Source of the DNA: Nonomuraea ceibae
Lineage (GTDB): Bacteria; Actinomycetota; Actinomycetes; Streptosporangiales; Streptosporangiaceae
Reading direction: 5' to 3'
Length of the DNA: 64,000 nt
NCBI RefSeq assembly: GCF_019396325.1
Contig: NZ_JAHKRO010000023.1
Coordinates: 1 to 64,000 of the forward strand
Shown piece after piece: positions 8,854 through 16,759 of the stretch. The notes below the pieces were generated by a model, which saw only the letters and a list, made by a program, of their open reading frames with translations, made no database searches and was not told where the DNA came from. The position numbers were made by a program, and so were the translations under genes. Position 1 is the stretch's first letter; each line of letters opens with the position of its first letter.

Positions 8854-9396
8854 ATGACCTCAACGCTGGGATTCGCGATCCTCGCCGTGCTGGCCCGCGG
8901 CGAGCGCACCGGGTACGACATCGCCCAGGCGATGCGCCGGCCGGTGGCCTACTTCTGGACGGCCAGGCACAGCCAGATCCATACCGAGCTGCAGAAACTG
9001 CTGGCCGAAGGGCTGGTCGCGTACGAGACGCAGGCGGGGCCCGGGCCGCAGGACAAGAAGATCTACCGGCTGACCGGCGCGGGCACGGCGGCGCTGCGCG
9101 AGTGGGTGACCGAGCCGCCGCGCGAGCGGCCGGAGCGCGACGAGCTGGTGCTCAAGACCTACACGGCCTGGCTCGCCGAGCCGGAGGCGCTGCGGCGGCT
9201 CTTCGCCGACCAGCTCGCCCGCCACGAGGCCAGGCTGGCCGACTACGAGCGCGAGGAGGAGCTGTTCGGCGGGCCGCCGCCGGTCGGCGACCCGCGCTTC
9301 GGCAACTACGCGACGCTGCGGTGCGGGCTCGGCTACGAGCGGCACCGGGCCGACTGGTGCAGGTGGATGCTGGCTCAGCTCAGCGCGAGCTTGTAG
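8854..9396 (+). CDS. PadR-family transcriptional regulator
   Basis: A 180-residue regulator. Residues 1-85 are the PadR winged helix (LGFAILAVLARGERTGYDIA, HSQIHTELQKLLAEGLV, KKIYRLTGAG); residues 95-180 are the C-terminal dimerisation helices. PadR proteins repress genes for phenolic-acid or drug resistance and release DNA on ligand binding; the ligand here is unknown. A perfect ATGT-N8-ACAT operator lies 28 bp upstream. The RBS is weak. The 3' end overlaps the convergent acetyltransferase gene by 22 bp. Confidence 0.9.
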   Translation: MTSTLGFAILAVLARGERTGYDIAQAMRRPVAYFWTARHSQIHTELQKLLAEGLVAYETQAGPGPQDKKIYRLTGAGTAALREWVTEPPRERPERDELVLKTYTAWLAEPEALRRLFADQLARHEARLADYEREEELFGGPPPVGDPRFGNYATLRCGLGYERHRADWCRWMLAQLSASL

Positions 9397-10292
9397 CCCT
9401 CGTGCGAGGCGGTGAAGCCGAGCGAGTCGTAGAAGCGGTGCGCGTCGGCGCGGGACTTGTCGGAGGTGAGCTGCACCATGGCGCAGCCCCGGGCGCGGGC
9501 CCGGTCGATGCCCCACTGGATCATCCTGCGGCCCAGCCCCTCCCCCCGGCTGGAGGCGGCGACCCGGACGGCCTCGATCTGGCACCGCTCGGCGCCCAGC
9601 CGCGACAGCCCGGCCAGGTAGGTGAGGTGCATGGTGCCGATCACCTTGCCGTCGCGCTCGGCGACGATCAGCTCGTCGTACGGGTCGGCGTCGATGCGGT
9701 CGAAGGCGGCCAGGTAGCGCTCGTCGGACGGGTCGCCCTCGCGGGCGGCTCCGAGCGGGTCGTCGGCCAGCATCGCCACGATCGCGGGCACGTCGTCCCG
9801 GCGGGCCCGGCGGAAGAGCAGGGACAGGACATAGTGGGACTCGGGGATGTCGGGGTTGGACGGCAGGCCCATCTTCTTGCCGCTGGGGGTGAACCCCTTG
9901 CTCGCGTACAGCGCCCTGGCCGCCGTGTTGTGGTCGACGCACCACAGCTCGACCTCGTCCACGCCGACCTCCCTGGCGTGCGCGACGGCCGCGTCGACCA
10001 GCCGTGAGGCGACCCCGCGGCCCCTGGCCTCCGGCGCGACCCACATCGACAGCAGGTGCGCCCGGCCCTCCTCGACCCGCACACACACCAGCCCGGCGTC
10101 GCCGCCGTCGATGACGGCCACCCGCCACCACGACCCTGACAGCCGCTCAGCCCACGTCTCGGCGGTGAACGCGCTCTCCCGCTCGTAGGAGGACCCGAAC
10201 GCGTCAGGCGCCTCCTGGAGCGCGCGCAGGCGGATCGCCTTCAGCCGCTCCCACTCCTCGGCGCCGAACTGCTCAATCGTCACATCTCGCAT
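9375..10292 (-). CDS. Tandem GNAT acetyltransferase (two fused GNAT domains)
   Basis: A 305-residue protein made of two GNAT N-acetyltransferase domains. The first (about 1-150) has acetyl-CoA motif A in APEARGRGVASRL and a NTAARALYASKGF tail. The second (about 160-305) has VRVAASSRGEGLGRRMI and ADAHRFYDSLGF. Both keep the Q/RxxGxG/A loop, so both may be active; substrates are unknown. ATG at 10292 is preferred over ATG at 10304 because the family begins MRDVTIEQF. The start lies 14 bp from the element core at 10306, and the integrase stop codon is only 14 nt upstream on the same strand. The native upstream region has therefore been displaced to about 20.53 kb. Confidence 0.88.
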   Translation of the reverse strand: MRDVTIEQFGAEEWERLKAIRLRALQEAPDAFGSSYERESAFTAETWAERLSGSWWRVAVIDGGDAGLVCVRVEEGRAHLLSMWVAPEARGRGVASRLVDAAVAHAREVGVDEVELWCVDHNTAARALYASKGFTPSGKKMGLPSNPDIPESHYVLSLLFRRARRDDVPAIVAMLADDPLGAAREGDPSDERYLAAFDRIDADPYDELIVAERDGKVIGTMHLTYLAGLSRLGAERCQIEAVRVAASSRGEGLGRRMIQWGIDRARARGCAMVQLTSDKSRADAHRFYDSLGFTASHEGYKLALS

Positions 10293-10305
10293 GAACTGCA
10301 TCATG

Positions 10306-10311
10306 TCAGGG
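10306..10311. repeat. Candidate left attachment core (TCAGGG)
   Basis: TCAGGG here is matched at 20525-20530. Joining the outer flanks across it would restore a short divergent spacer between the GNAT gene and the 20577 gene. Serine integrases need only a very short shared core, so the match is suggestive, not proof. A second TCAGGG lies at 10317-10322. The first one overlaps the integrase stop codon. Confidence 0.4.
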
Positions 10312-11829
10312 ACTGGTCAGGGCTTCGCCCCTGCTAGTTGAGTCCGGGAACGGCACGATCCCCTCGATGCGCAGTCTGGGGGCGTCGGTGTTGTCCAGCA
10401 CGGTCACCCGCACGTCCAGCAGCTCGACCACCTCGGCCTGCTCCTCCGGGCTCATGTTCGCCAGGCGGCTGCTGGCTCGCTCGGCCAGCTCGATCAGAGC
10501 GCGCACCCGCTCGGACTCCCCGTTGGCGTCGTCGACTCGGGCCACAAGCTGAGCCCGTCGCGTGCGCAGTTCGGCCATCTCCCCCCGGATGCGGTCGGTC
10601 GCGGCCTTGACCACATCCGCAGCTACCCCCACCCGCAGGTACTCGGCAACGTCGTCCACCAGGCTGCGCTCCAGCTTGGTCAACTGCGTTGAGATCTGCG
10701 CCAGTTCGTCGCGTTCGGCCTCCACCTGGTCGGCGCGGTTGGCGTAGTAGTCAGCGGCCAGCCGCAGCAGGCGTTCCGGTCGCCCGAGCAGGTCGCGCAC
10801 CTCGGCCCACACCCGCAGCTCGATCGCCTCGCACGCCTGGTTGACGCAGTCGCACTTGGGTACCCCCGTCGAGGTCCACCTCCTCCCCTTGCACCGGTAG
10901 ACCCGCGTCTTGCAGCCGGACGGCAGCAGCCCCCCGTAGGGCATCCTGCACGGCGACATCAGCCGACCCCGGTTGAGCAGGTACGGGCGGACCTGGGTCG
11001 AGTGGCGGGTGCGTCGGCTCAGCGCCTCTTGCAGGGCGAGCCACCGCTCTTCGCTGATGATCGGCTCAACGCGAATGAGGATCGGCTCGCCGTACTTGCC
11101 GCTGGACTTCTTGCCGCCCCAGCTCAGCTCACCGATCAGACCTCGGTTCTTGCGCAGCACGTCACGAAGGTTGTCGTAGTGCCAAGGGTTGCCGTTGCGT
11201 TGCCGATAGCCCTCGGCGTTGAGCCGCACTGCGGCCTGCCCTCGGGTCAGCCCCTCATCCACGATCCAGCCGACCACCATCCGCAGCATGGCGACCTCGT
11301 CGGCGTTGTGAACGATCTGGTTGTTGCGGCCTTGCCCGACGAGCCGGTAACCGTACGGCAGCGCGCTCGGGCTTGCAGGCCACCCGCCCGCCCTGGCCTT
11401 GGCGTGTTGCCCCTTGGCCATCTGCTCGACCACCGAGTCACGGTCAAGCTCGGCCAGTCCCAGGAACTGGAGTCGCAGGAACCTGCCTTGGGGGGTGGTG
11501 GTGTCGATGTTCAGCTCGGTCACGGCCAGTCCCACGCCGAGTTCCTCAAGCTCGAACGACAGGTTGAGCCCGATCCGCGCGTTCCTGGCGAACCGCTTGA
11601 AGTTCATGACCACCACCACATCGAACGCCCTGGCGGCTGCGGCTCGCATCAACTGCGACCACTCGGGGCGGTCGGCCTTCGTCCCCGTGTAACCCTCTTC
11701 CCGGTACACGGCCACCGCCTGCCACCCCCGACCCTCGGCGTACTGCCGACACACCCGGATCTGGTCGTCCAGGCTCGTGTTGTCGATCTGGTCCTCGGTC
11801 GAGACCCTGGCGTAAATCGCTGCTCTCAT
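10306..11829 (-). CDS. int: Large serine recombinase (phage-type integrase)
   Basis: A 507-residue site-specific recombinase. The N-terminal resolvase domain holds catalytic S10 in YARVSTEDQ, plus later Arg in NFKRFARNARIG and VEQMAKGQH. The Recombinase domain (about 155-260) includes PYGYRLVGQG and GYRQRNGNPWHY. A Cys-rich zinc ribbon (about 310-355, with C-x-C and C-x(3)-C pairs) and a long coiled coil (about 385-460) follow, as in phiC31-type enzymes. It integrates and, with a directionality factor, excises the element. ATG 11829 follows the strong RBS GAGGAGG. The stop codon lies on the attL core, as expected if int is next to attP. No obvious excisionase is identified; one of the small genes may supply it. 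Confidence 0.93.
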   Translation of the reverse strand: MRAAIYARVSTEDQIDNTSLDDQIRVCRQYAEGRGWQAVAVYREEGYTGTKADRPEWSQLMRAAAARAFDVVVVMNFKRFARNARIGLNLSFELEELGVGLAVTELNIDTTTPQGRFLRLQFLGLAELDRDSVVEQMAKGQHAKARAGGWPASPSALPYGYRLVGQGRNNQIVHNADEVAMLRMVVGWIVDEGLTRGQAAVRLNAEGYRQRNGNPWHYDNLRDVLRKNRGLIGELSWGGKKSSGKYGEPILIRVEPIISEERWLALQEALSRRTRHSTQVRPYLLNRGRLMSPCRMPYGGLLPSGCKTRVYRCKGRRWTSTGVPKCDCVNQACEAIELRVWAEVRDLLGRPERLLRLAADYYANRADQVEAERDELAQISTQLTKLERSLVDDVAEYLRVGVAADVVKAATDRIRGEMAELRTRRAQLVARVDDANGESERVRALIELAERASSRLANMSPEEQAEVVELLDVRVTVLDNTDAPRLRIEGIVPFPDSTSRGEALTSP

Positions 11830-11903
11830 GTTCTGCCTCCTCGAATAGGGCTGGACCCCCGGTTTGCCGCATGGGCTCCGGGGGCCTGTGGTGGGGTGGG
11901 GGA

Positions 11904-12245
11904 TCAGCCGGAGACTTTCTCGTCGCCGCTCCGCGCAGCCGCGCGAGCCGCCTTGGCCTGGGCGCGAGCCACCGCGCGGTCGCCCTTCTCCTTGAACCGC
12001 TTGTCGGCGTTCGCGAGCATCGTGGTCAGCTTGTTCTTGAGGGCGTCGCTGGCCTTGCCCGCCTTGGCGAGGGCCTGGGCCTTGGTCAGCTTCTTGGCGG
12101 CAACCGCCTTGACCAGCTCGCTGCACATCTTGGCGTCGTGTCCGGGGGCGAACAGGCCCTTGCTGTCCTTGCCGCACCCGCAGAAGCAGGGGGTCGGCTC
12201 AACGGTCTTCTTGGCGGGCTTGGCGGGGGCAGTGGTCTTGGCCAT
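11904..12245 (-). CDS. Small Lys/Ala-rich protein with CxCGCG...PGHD motif
   Basis: A 113-residue protein. A Cys/His cluster lies near residues 18-40 (PCFCGCGKDSKGLFAPGHDA), which looks like a small metal site and recurs in uncharacterised actinobacteriophage proteins. The rest is rich in Lys and Ala, resembling a histone H1-like nucleic-acid-binding tail. ATG 12245 has RBS AAGGAG located inside the end of the preceding gene, 2 bp away, so the two are co-translated. Function unknown; DNA binding is a guess from composition. Confidence 0.7.
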   Translation of the reverse strand: MAKTTAPAKPAKKTVEPTPCFCGCGKDSKGLFAPGHDAKMCSELVKAVAAKKLTKAQALAKAGKASDALKNKLTTMLANADKRFKEKGDRAVARAQAKAARAAARSGDEKVSG

Positions 12246-12247
12246 GG

Positions 12248-12499
12248 TTACTTCTCCTTGCGAGCGGTGAGGGTGAACGTCGAGTGGTTGGAGTCGAGCC
12301 GGATGAAGCCGAACGAATTCAGCATGTGGGCGAATTCAGCGGGCAGCTCAACGAGCCATTCGCCGCTGATTACGTCGCCAGCCTCGAATCGGGGGCAGTA
12401 GCCGAATAGTGCGGCCAGGGCTTCTCTTGCCCCGTCGGCCTGCTGCACCGGGATGTTATTGCCACCCCAGAGGAGCCGAACCCGCGCCTTTTCTGTCAT
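12248..12499 (-). CDS. Hypothetical small element protein
   Basis: An 83-residue protein beginning MTEKARVRLLWGG and ending in Lys/Glu. I do not recognise a family. It shares a general theme with the 98-aa protein at 13090 (a single compact domain ending in beta-rich LEFRLLP or STFTLTARK), but this is not alignable by eye. The ATG at 12499 has no clear RBS; an in-frame ATG at 12535 is possible. It ends 2 bp before the CxCGCG gene. Confidence 0.55.
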   Translation of the reverse strand: MTEKARVRLLWGGNNIPVQQADGAREALAALFGYCPRFEAGDVISGEWLVELPAEFAHMLNSFGFIRLDSNHSTFTLTARKEK

Positions 12500-12769
12500 A
12501 CCCAATTCAAATATTTCGATTTGCCCTCGCATAAGTATTCGAATTAAGCCCGTTATAAGGCCGTGATTGGGGGCCTGGCGCTGCCCACACCGCCCCCGGT
12601 GCCCCTGGAGCGCCCCCGTGGGGTAGTACCGCCGCTGGATACCCCACGAGAACGTGCCCTGGCCGCTCATCGGGCCTAGCGCCCACCCTGAGCCCCACCC
12701 GGCTCCCACCCATTCGCCGAGAGGTCTCCAGGGGCTCCGCAGGCGGTGGGTGGGCGTAGGGGTGGGCGA
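12500..12769. other. Non-coding stretch with GGTGGGC repeats and a long-range inverted repeat
   Basis: No gene is seen here. Three GGTGGGC copies lie at about 12745-12779, with GCCCACC and CCCCACCC copies in opposite orientation to the left. CCCCTGGAG (12602-12610) and CTCCAGGGG (12726-12734) are 9-bp inverted repeats. It may be a regulatory or replication region of the element. Confidence 0.4.
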
Positions 12770-13090
12770 TCAGGTGGGCAGATCCTCCAGGCGATGCGGC
12801 ATCCGGGGTGCTTGCTGCTTTGCCGGACCCGTCCCCCGAATGTTCCATTCGAGCAACAACCGATCGTCCTCGTCGGGGGTCCAGTCGGGGGTGGCCTTGA
12901 AATCGGCCACCTCACAGCCGAGGACCTTTGCCGCCTTAAATAGCGACTGCCAGCCGGGGTCAGCCCGACCGATCTCCCAGTCCTTGAGTGACCCTGTCTT
13001 GATACGAATCTTGCGAGCCAGCTCGGCGCGACCCATGCCCGCCTTAACGCGCATCAGCCGGAACTTGAGCGGGTGGAAGTGCTCGGTCAT
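12770..13090 (-). CDS. XRE-family helix-turn-helix regulator
   Basis: A 106-residue protein with an N-terminal Cro/C1-type HTH at about residues 8-65: LKFRLMRVKAGMGRAELAR, then IRIKTGSLKDWEIGRADP and ILGCEV-like AAKVLGCEVADF. The C-terminal 40 residues are unique. ATG 13090 overlaps the stop of the upstream gene (TAATG) and has RBS GAGGAAGG. It probably regulates the element. It resembles the XRE protein at 16752 in layout, both ending the HTH with an LGCxVAxF motif. Confidence 0.8.
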   Translation of the reverse strand: MTEHFHPLKFRLMRVKAGMGRAELARKIRIKTGSLKDWEIGRADPGWQSLFKAAKVLGCEVADFKATPDWTPDEDDRLLLEWNIRGTGPAKQQAPRMPHRLEDLPT

Positions 13091-13386
13091 TACGCCTTCC
13101 TCTCGGGGAGCAGCCGGAACTCCAGCCGACCCACACGCCCGACGCTGTCGAACGCATTGATGAGCGGCTCCATCTGGGCTTTGTCGAGAACCAGGTATTC
13201 GCCTCGCATGAGGCAGGCGTGACCGGTTACGAACGACCACAACAACTCGTCCAGGTCGGCCCAGTGCGGGCCAGCCGTGACCTTGACGAGAATGTGCGTG
13301 TCGCCGTACCAGCCGTATCGCTTGAGCAGTCCATCGCCGCGCTTCTTGAACCTCGCCCAGACGGGCTTAACGGTGTAGGTGGTCAT
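13090..13386 (-). CDS. Hypothetical small element protein
   Basis: A 98-residue protein starting MTTYTVKPVWARFKKRG with a mixed alpha/beta composition. I recognise no family. RBS AGGAGAGG precedes ATG 13386. Its start overlaps the stop of the upstream gene by ATGA and its stop overlaps the XRE gene start (TAATG), so it is locked into the small-gene operon. Confidence 0.65.
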   Translation of the reverse strand: MTTYTVKPVWARFKKRGDGLLKRYGWYGDTHILVKVTAGPHWADLDELLWSFVTGHACLMRGEYLVLDKAQMEPLINAFDSVGRVGRLEFRLLPERKA

Positions 13387-13787
13387 CGGGTTCCCCTCTC
13401 CTTTACGACGGCTCGCCAGAAGTCCGAGCCCTTCCTAATTCCGTATTCGCGACCCCACTCGGCGAGGGTGCGATAGCCCGCGTCGGCGGAGACTCCTGCC
13501 TTGTCGGCCTTGCTGGCTGCCTCCACAACCGCAGGGGGTGCGCTCGGCGCACTGGGCGCATGCACCGGGCGCATATCGACCTGGGCGGGTGCATGCACCG
13601 GGCTCGGGCTGGGTGCACCGGGCGCATGCACCGGACGGTTTGTCAGGTAGTCCTGCATCAAGTCGTCGAACAGATCCCGGTTCTTGTGAATGAACGTCAG
13701 GTCGCTGCCAGTCAGATCGATGGGTCGCCCTCGCGCGATCTCTGCCCACACAGCGACCAGCCGCGCCATTCGCTCCAGCCTGCTCAT
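13383..13787 (-). CDS. Hypothetical element protein with PVHAP repeats
   Basis: A 134-residue protein in three parts. There is a helical N-terminus (MSRLERMARLVAVWAEIARG), a central Pro/Ala linker with three PVHAP copies (about 52-80), and a C-terminal segment with a possible short HTH (YRTLAEWGREYGIRKGSDFW). The DNA of the linker carries several near-identical GCATGCACCGGGC copies, so the repeat probably grew by slippage. RBS GGGGAGGG precedes ATG 13787. The gene overlaps its neighbours by 4 bp on both sides. Function unknown. Confidence 0.65.
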   Translation of the reverse strand: MSRLERMARLVAVWAEIARGRPIDLTGSDLTFIHKNRDLFDDLMQDYLTNRPVHAPGAPSPSPVHAPAQVDMRPVHAPSAPSAPPAVVEAASKADKAGVSADAGYRTLAEWGREYGIRKGSDFWRAVVKERGTR

Positions 13788-13942
13788 TCGCCCTCCCCGA
13801 GCCATTCGCTGACGACTTGCTTTGCGCGATAGTCGGCGAGGTGGAATATCAGCCGCCGCATGAACTCGACCTTGAATTCGGGCGTCTCTTGCAACGCGCC
13901 CAGGTCCTCGCCCGCCGTCTTGAGGAGTCGGTTAACGTCCAT
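13784..13942 (-). CDS. Hypothetical 52-aa element protein
   Basis: A short helical protein (MDVNRLLKTAGEDLGALQE...). RBS GAGGAC lies just upstream of ATG 13942 inside the preceding gene, whose stop overlaps the start (TGATG). Its own stop overlaps the next start (ATGA). Codon usage and this double overlap support it as real. No family is recognised. Confidence 0.55.
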   Translation of the reverse strand: MDVNRLLKTAGEDLGALQETPEFKVEFMRRLIFHLADYRAKQVVSEWLGEGE

Positions 13943-14163
13943 CACTCGTCGTCCTCGTCCTCGGCCAGGCCGACGTATTCGAACTCGCACCCGCTTTCGT
14001 TGACGTATTCGTAGACGGTAATGAGCCGCCCTCGTGCGCCGACCACCATCGCGCTGCCGTCTGCGTCCCAGGCTTCCACTCTCTCGGTCATGCGACTTTC
14101 CTTACCGTTGAACTTGAACGCGAAGGCGGCGACGAGTCCGGGGTTCGCGGGAATGAGCTGCAT
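13942..14163 (-). CDS. Hypothetical 73-aa element protein
   Basis: A 73-residue acidic protein with a beta-rich core (FAFKFNGKE, AMVVGARGRLITVYEYV) and an EDEDDE tail. ATG 14163 has the RBS AGGAG at good distance. It is the first gene of the overlapping small-gene run leading towards the integrase, and it lies just downstream of the GGGGTGCA repeat cluster. Function unknown. Confidence 0.6.
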   Translation of the reverse strand: MQLIPANPGLVAAFAFKFNGKESRMTERVEAWDADGSAMVVGARGRLITVYEYVNESGCEFEYVGLAEDEDDE

Positions 14164-14192
14164 TTGATTTCTCCTAATAGTGGTTTGGGGGC

Positions 14193-14362
14193 GGGGTGCA
14201 GGGGGTGCAGGGGGTGCAAGCACCCGCCCACCCCTGGCTGCTCTGGGGGCTCTCCCAGCCCTATCCGCCCCCCACGTAGCGGGGTGGGGCCGGAGCTGCA
14301 CCCCCTGCACCCCCTGGTGCTCCGTGCCCGGTGAGAAGGCTGCGGGGGTGCAGTGGGGTGCA
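14193..14362. repeat. Seven GGGGTGCA iterons, direct and inverted
   Basis: The 8-mer GGGGTGCA occurs at 14193, 14202 and 14211 (9-bp period), inverted at 14297-14304 and 14306-14313 (again 9-bp period), and direct again at 14345 and 14355. The cluster fills the gap between the primase gene 3' end and the small-gene operon. Such an array next to a primase-helicase gene suggests a replication origin or the binding site of an element-encoded initiator; function is inferred. Confidence 0.7.
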
Positions 14363-14363
14363 G

Positions 14364-16652
14364 CTAGTGCTTGGCAGCCCAGTTGCGGAGATATTCGCCC
14401 TGGGGGTCGTGAATTACCTTGAGACCCCGGAAGCCGCGTACCCCCTTAACCGCTGCGGGTTCCACACCTGCACCCCGGAGTCGGTCGTAGAATTCAGCGG
14501 CCTTAAGGACGCCGTATCGACCGTGTTCCGCCCACCTGCGATAGGCGTCGTAAAGCTCGGTGCGCTTAACGTGGCTGTGCGCGGGGTCGCGCTCACAGCA
14601 TTCGTCCAGCCAGGTCTCAACCTGGTTTGTCCGACGCTTGAACTCGCTCATTGCCTCCTTGGCGGACGGTGGCTCGTCGAAGTTGCCGCGTTGCATTAGC
14701 CGCTGGAGCGCGGGAATGGCCTTGGCCGCGATTCCCTTAATCTCCTCGGGCGTCTGGAGCCGGGCGTCAAGCCCTCGGTCCTCCCGACCCGTGAAGTCGT
14801 GGGGGAACGGCAGCACGACCCACCTCGACATGTAGCCCGTCGTCACGTCGGCGGACCCAGGAATCTTGTTGGCGCTGAATACCGGGACCGCCCAGGGCGT
14901 GAAGTCGAATGCGTCCCTGTTCTTGAACTCCGCCGTGATCACGTCTTCGCCCGTGATCGCCTTGAACTTGGCCGTCTGCTCCAGGTAGGTGCCGTCGATG
15001 TCACCCGCGATGTTGGCGATCTTGCCGAACAGGCTGGCCGCTGCGAACCGCTCCATGTTGAGGGCCTGGAGGGTCACCGCAGTGACGTTCTCGACTCCGA
15101 GGATCGACTTGATCATCCGAATCCAGGTGCCCTTGCCGTTGCGACCCGAGCCGTGCAACATGACCGCCTTGTGAAGCGGGTTGCCCGAGTACATCAGGTA
15201 GCCGATCAGCTCCCACACCATGCCGATCACGTCGGCGGGGACGACGCTCGCCAGGAACTTGTCGAACTCCGGACAGGTCGCGTCGGGGTCCCACTCGGTG
15301 TGGAGCTGGACCGTGGACAGCGCGTCCGGCGAATGCGGGTGGAGTGTCCCGGTCCGCCAGTCGAGGAGCCCGTTCCGGAAGTTGATCCACTCGCTGACCG
15401 GGTCGCAGGCGATCTCAGGCGCGGTGGCTCGGATCATCGCCTCGACGTCAACCGCGTGCCTGACCCGGAACGCTTCGTCCAGCAGCTTGGCTGCTCGGGT
15501 CCTGACCGCGTGCTTGTCGAGTCGCCACACGCCGTCGCGGTAGGCCCAGAGGTGGCCGCTGACGCCCAGCCCGATCGGTCCCTCCTTGAGGATCGCCTCG
15601 GCCAGCGTGGCGACCAGGAGCTGCTTCGTGTCTCCTCCGTTGAGGTAACCGAAGAAGTCCGAGTCGTAAGCGATGCTGGAACTCGGTCGGTCGAAGCCGT
15701 CGAAGTAACCCGAGTCGCGGGTCCGGTACTCGCTACGGGGGGCCTCGAAGCTGTCGAGCAGGTCCGTCAGAGCGTCGTACGCGTACTCGTGAGCCAACTC
15801 GCCGCCAGCCACATACTGCCCCAGCTTGAAGCAGCAGGCGTTGAGGGTGTTGTTGAAGGTGCCGTCGTCGGCCTTCCACACCTTCTTGAGCGTCTTGAGT
15901 ACCTCGTCCAACTGACGCTTGCCGAAGCTGCTGCCCTCGGTGTTGGTGTACTTCGGCGCGCGGGGTGGCCCGAGCGGGGTGACCTCCTTGCCCGCGCGTT
16001 CGGGGGCTCCCGGCAGCGTGTGGCGAGACAGCAACGCGGCCTCGTCGTGTGTCAGCTCCTTGGCCTCGTCGAGGGGGCGAATCCACGCCCGGTTGCCGCC
16101 CTTGTGGTGCTCGGACGGCGGAGCCATGACCCCGCCTCGGCGCTGACCCAGCACGTCGAACCGGATGCGGTTCTTGTTGGTGCTCGGAGCAGCCCAGCGG
16201 AACACGCCCTGGCAGCTTGCGGGAAGCTTGAACCACCAGTGGGGCCTGCCGTGTGGCGGCTGGCTGACGGCAGCCTTCTCCAGGATGCTCCCGAGCCTCT
16301 CCGTCCAGTACTCGACGGCCTCGTCGGAGTCCGGATCGACCACCACCCACTCATCCGGCACGCGAACCCAGATGCCGCACTTGTTGCCGAACGACATCTC
16401 GTACTCGATCGTGTCGAGCGAGGTCGGCCCAGGGAACTCGTCCTTGTTCCACTTGCCGAACGACTTCTTGTCGGGCGAGCCATCCGCCTGCCTGCCGACC
16501 GTCAGGACGAACATGCCCCTGTCAGCCAGCTCCTTGGCGGAGTTCTTGAGCGCCAACCTAATGTCAACCTGGATTGACGGAGCGTTACCCTCCGTGCTTG
16601 ACTGGGTGGCAGAGCGCGTAGTAGGGGCGGGGCTGTGCGGGTTGGCGTTCAC
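14364..16652 (-). CDS. Prim-Pol primase / SF3 helicase (phage/plasmid P4-type replication protein)
   Basis: A 762-residue replication initiator. The N-terminal bifunctional primase-polymerase domain (about 30-215) has the metal motif VVVDPDSD (D106, D108), HGRPHWWFK and VLGQRRGGVMAPPS. A D5/P4-type linker region (about 340-480) precedes the superfamily 3 helicase domain with Walker A GSGRNGKGT (K507), Walker B-like KIANIAGDIDG and sensor PVFSANKIP. A C-terminal winged-helix region follows (YDAYRRWAEHGRYGVLKAAEF). This architecture can unwind and prime an origin without host primase, as in P4 and satellites. The start is GTG, overlapping the preceding 36-aa gene (GTGA). Iteron-like repeats touch its 3' end. 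Confidence 0.93.
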   Translation of the reverse strand: MNANPHSPAPTTRSATQSSTEGNAPSIQVDIRLALKNSAKELADRGMFVLTVGRQADGSPDKKSFGKWNKDEFPGPTSLDTIEYEMSFGNKCGIWVRVPDEWVVVDPDSDEAVEYWTERLGSILEKAAVSQPPHGRPHWWFKLPASCQGVFRWAAPSTNKNRIRFDVLGQRRGGVMAPPSEHHKGGNRAWIRPLDEAKELTHDEAALLSRHTLPGAPERAGKEVTPLGPPRAPKYTNTEGSSFGKRQLDEVLKTLKKVWKADDGTFNNTLNACCFKLGQYVAGGELAHEYAYDALTDLLDSFEAPRSEYRTRDSGYFDGFDRPSSSIAYDSDFFGYLNGGDTKQLLVATLAEAILKEGPIGLGVSGHLWAYRDGVWRLDKHAVRTRAAKLLDEAFRVRHAVDVEAMIRATAPEIACDPVSEWINFRNGLLDWRTGTLHPHSPDALSTVQLHTEWDPDATCPEFDKFLASVVPADVIGMVWELIGYLMYSGNPLHKAVMLHGSGRNGKGTWIRMIKSILGVENVTAVTLQALNMERFAAASLFGKIANIAGDIDGTYLEQTAKFKAITGEDVITAEFKNRDAFDFTPWAVPVFSANKIPGSADVTTGYMSRWVVLPFPHDFTGREDRGLDARLQTPEEIKGIAAKAIPALQRLMQRGNFDEPPSAKEAMSEFKRRTNQVETWLDECCERDPAHSHVKRTELYDAYRRWAEHGRYGVLKAAEFYDRLRGAGVEPAAVKGVRGFRGLKVIHDPQGEYLRNWAAKH

Positions 16653-16759
16653 GCAGCCTCGCCCTCCTCCGTGTCGGCCTCGTCCGGCTTGAAGAGGATC
16701 GCCAGCAACCTGCGGTAGCGGTCGGGGTCGGGCTTGTAGTCCCAGTTGGCCTCACGCAT
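16649..16759 (-). CDS. 36-aa protein between XRE regulator and primase
   Basis: A 36-residue acidic-tailed peptide (MREANWDYKPDPDRYRRLL...EEGEAA). It overlaps the XRE gene by 8 bp upstream and the primase start by 4 bp downstream, and GGGGGCGG precedes the ATG. Translation of this frame may serve mainly to couple the regulator and the primase. No family is recognised. Confidence 0.5.
   Translation of the reverse strand: MREANWDYKPDPDRYRRLLAILFKPDEADTEEGEAA

Noticed and set aside
10250..10330. tRNA gene as integration target
   Set aside because: No tRNA cloverleaf elements are visible at either end; large serine integrases often use protein-coding or intergenic targets.
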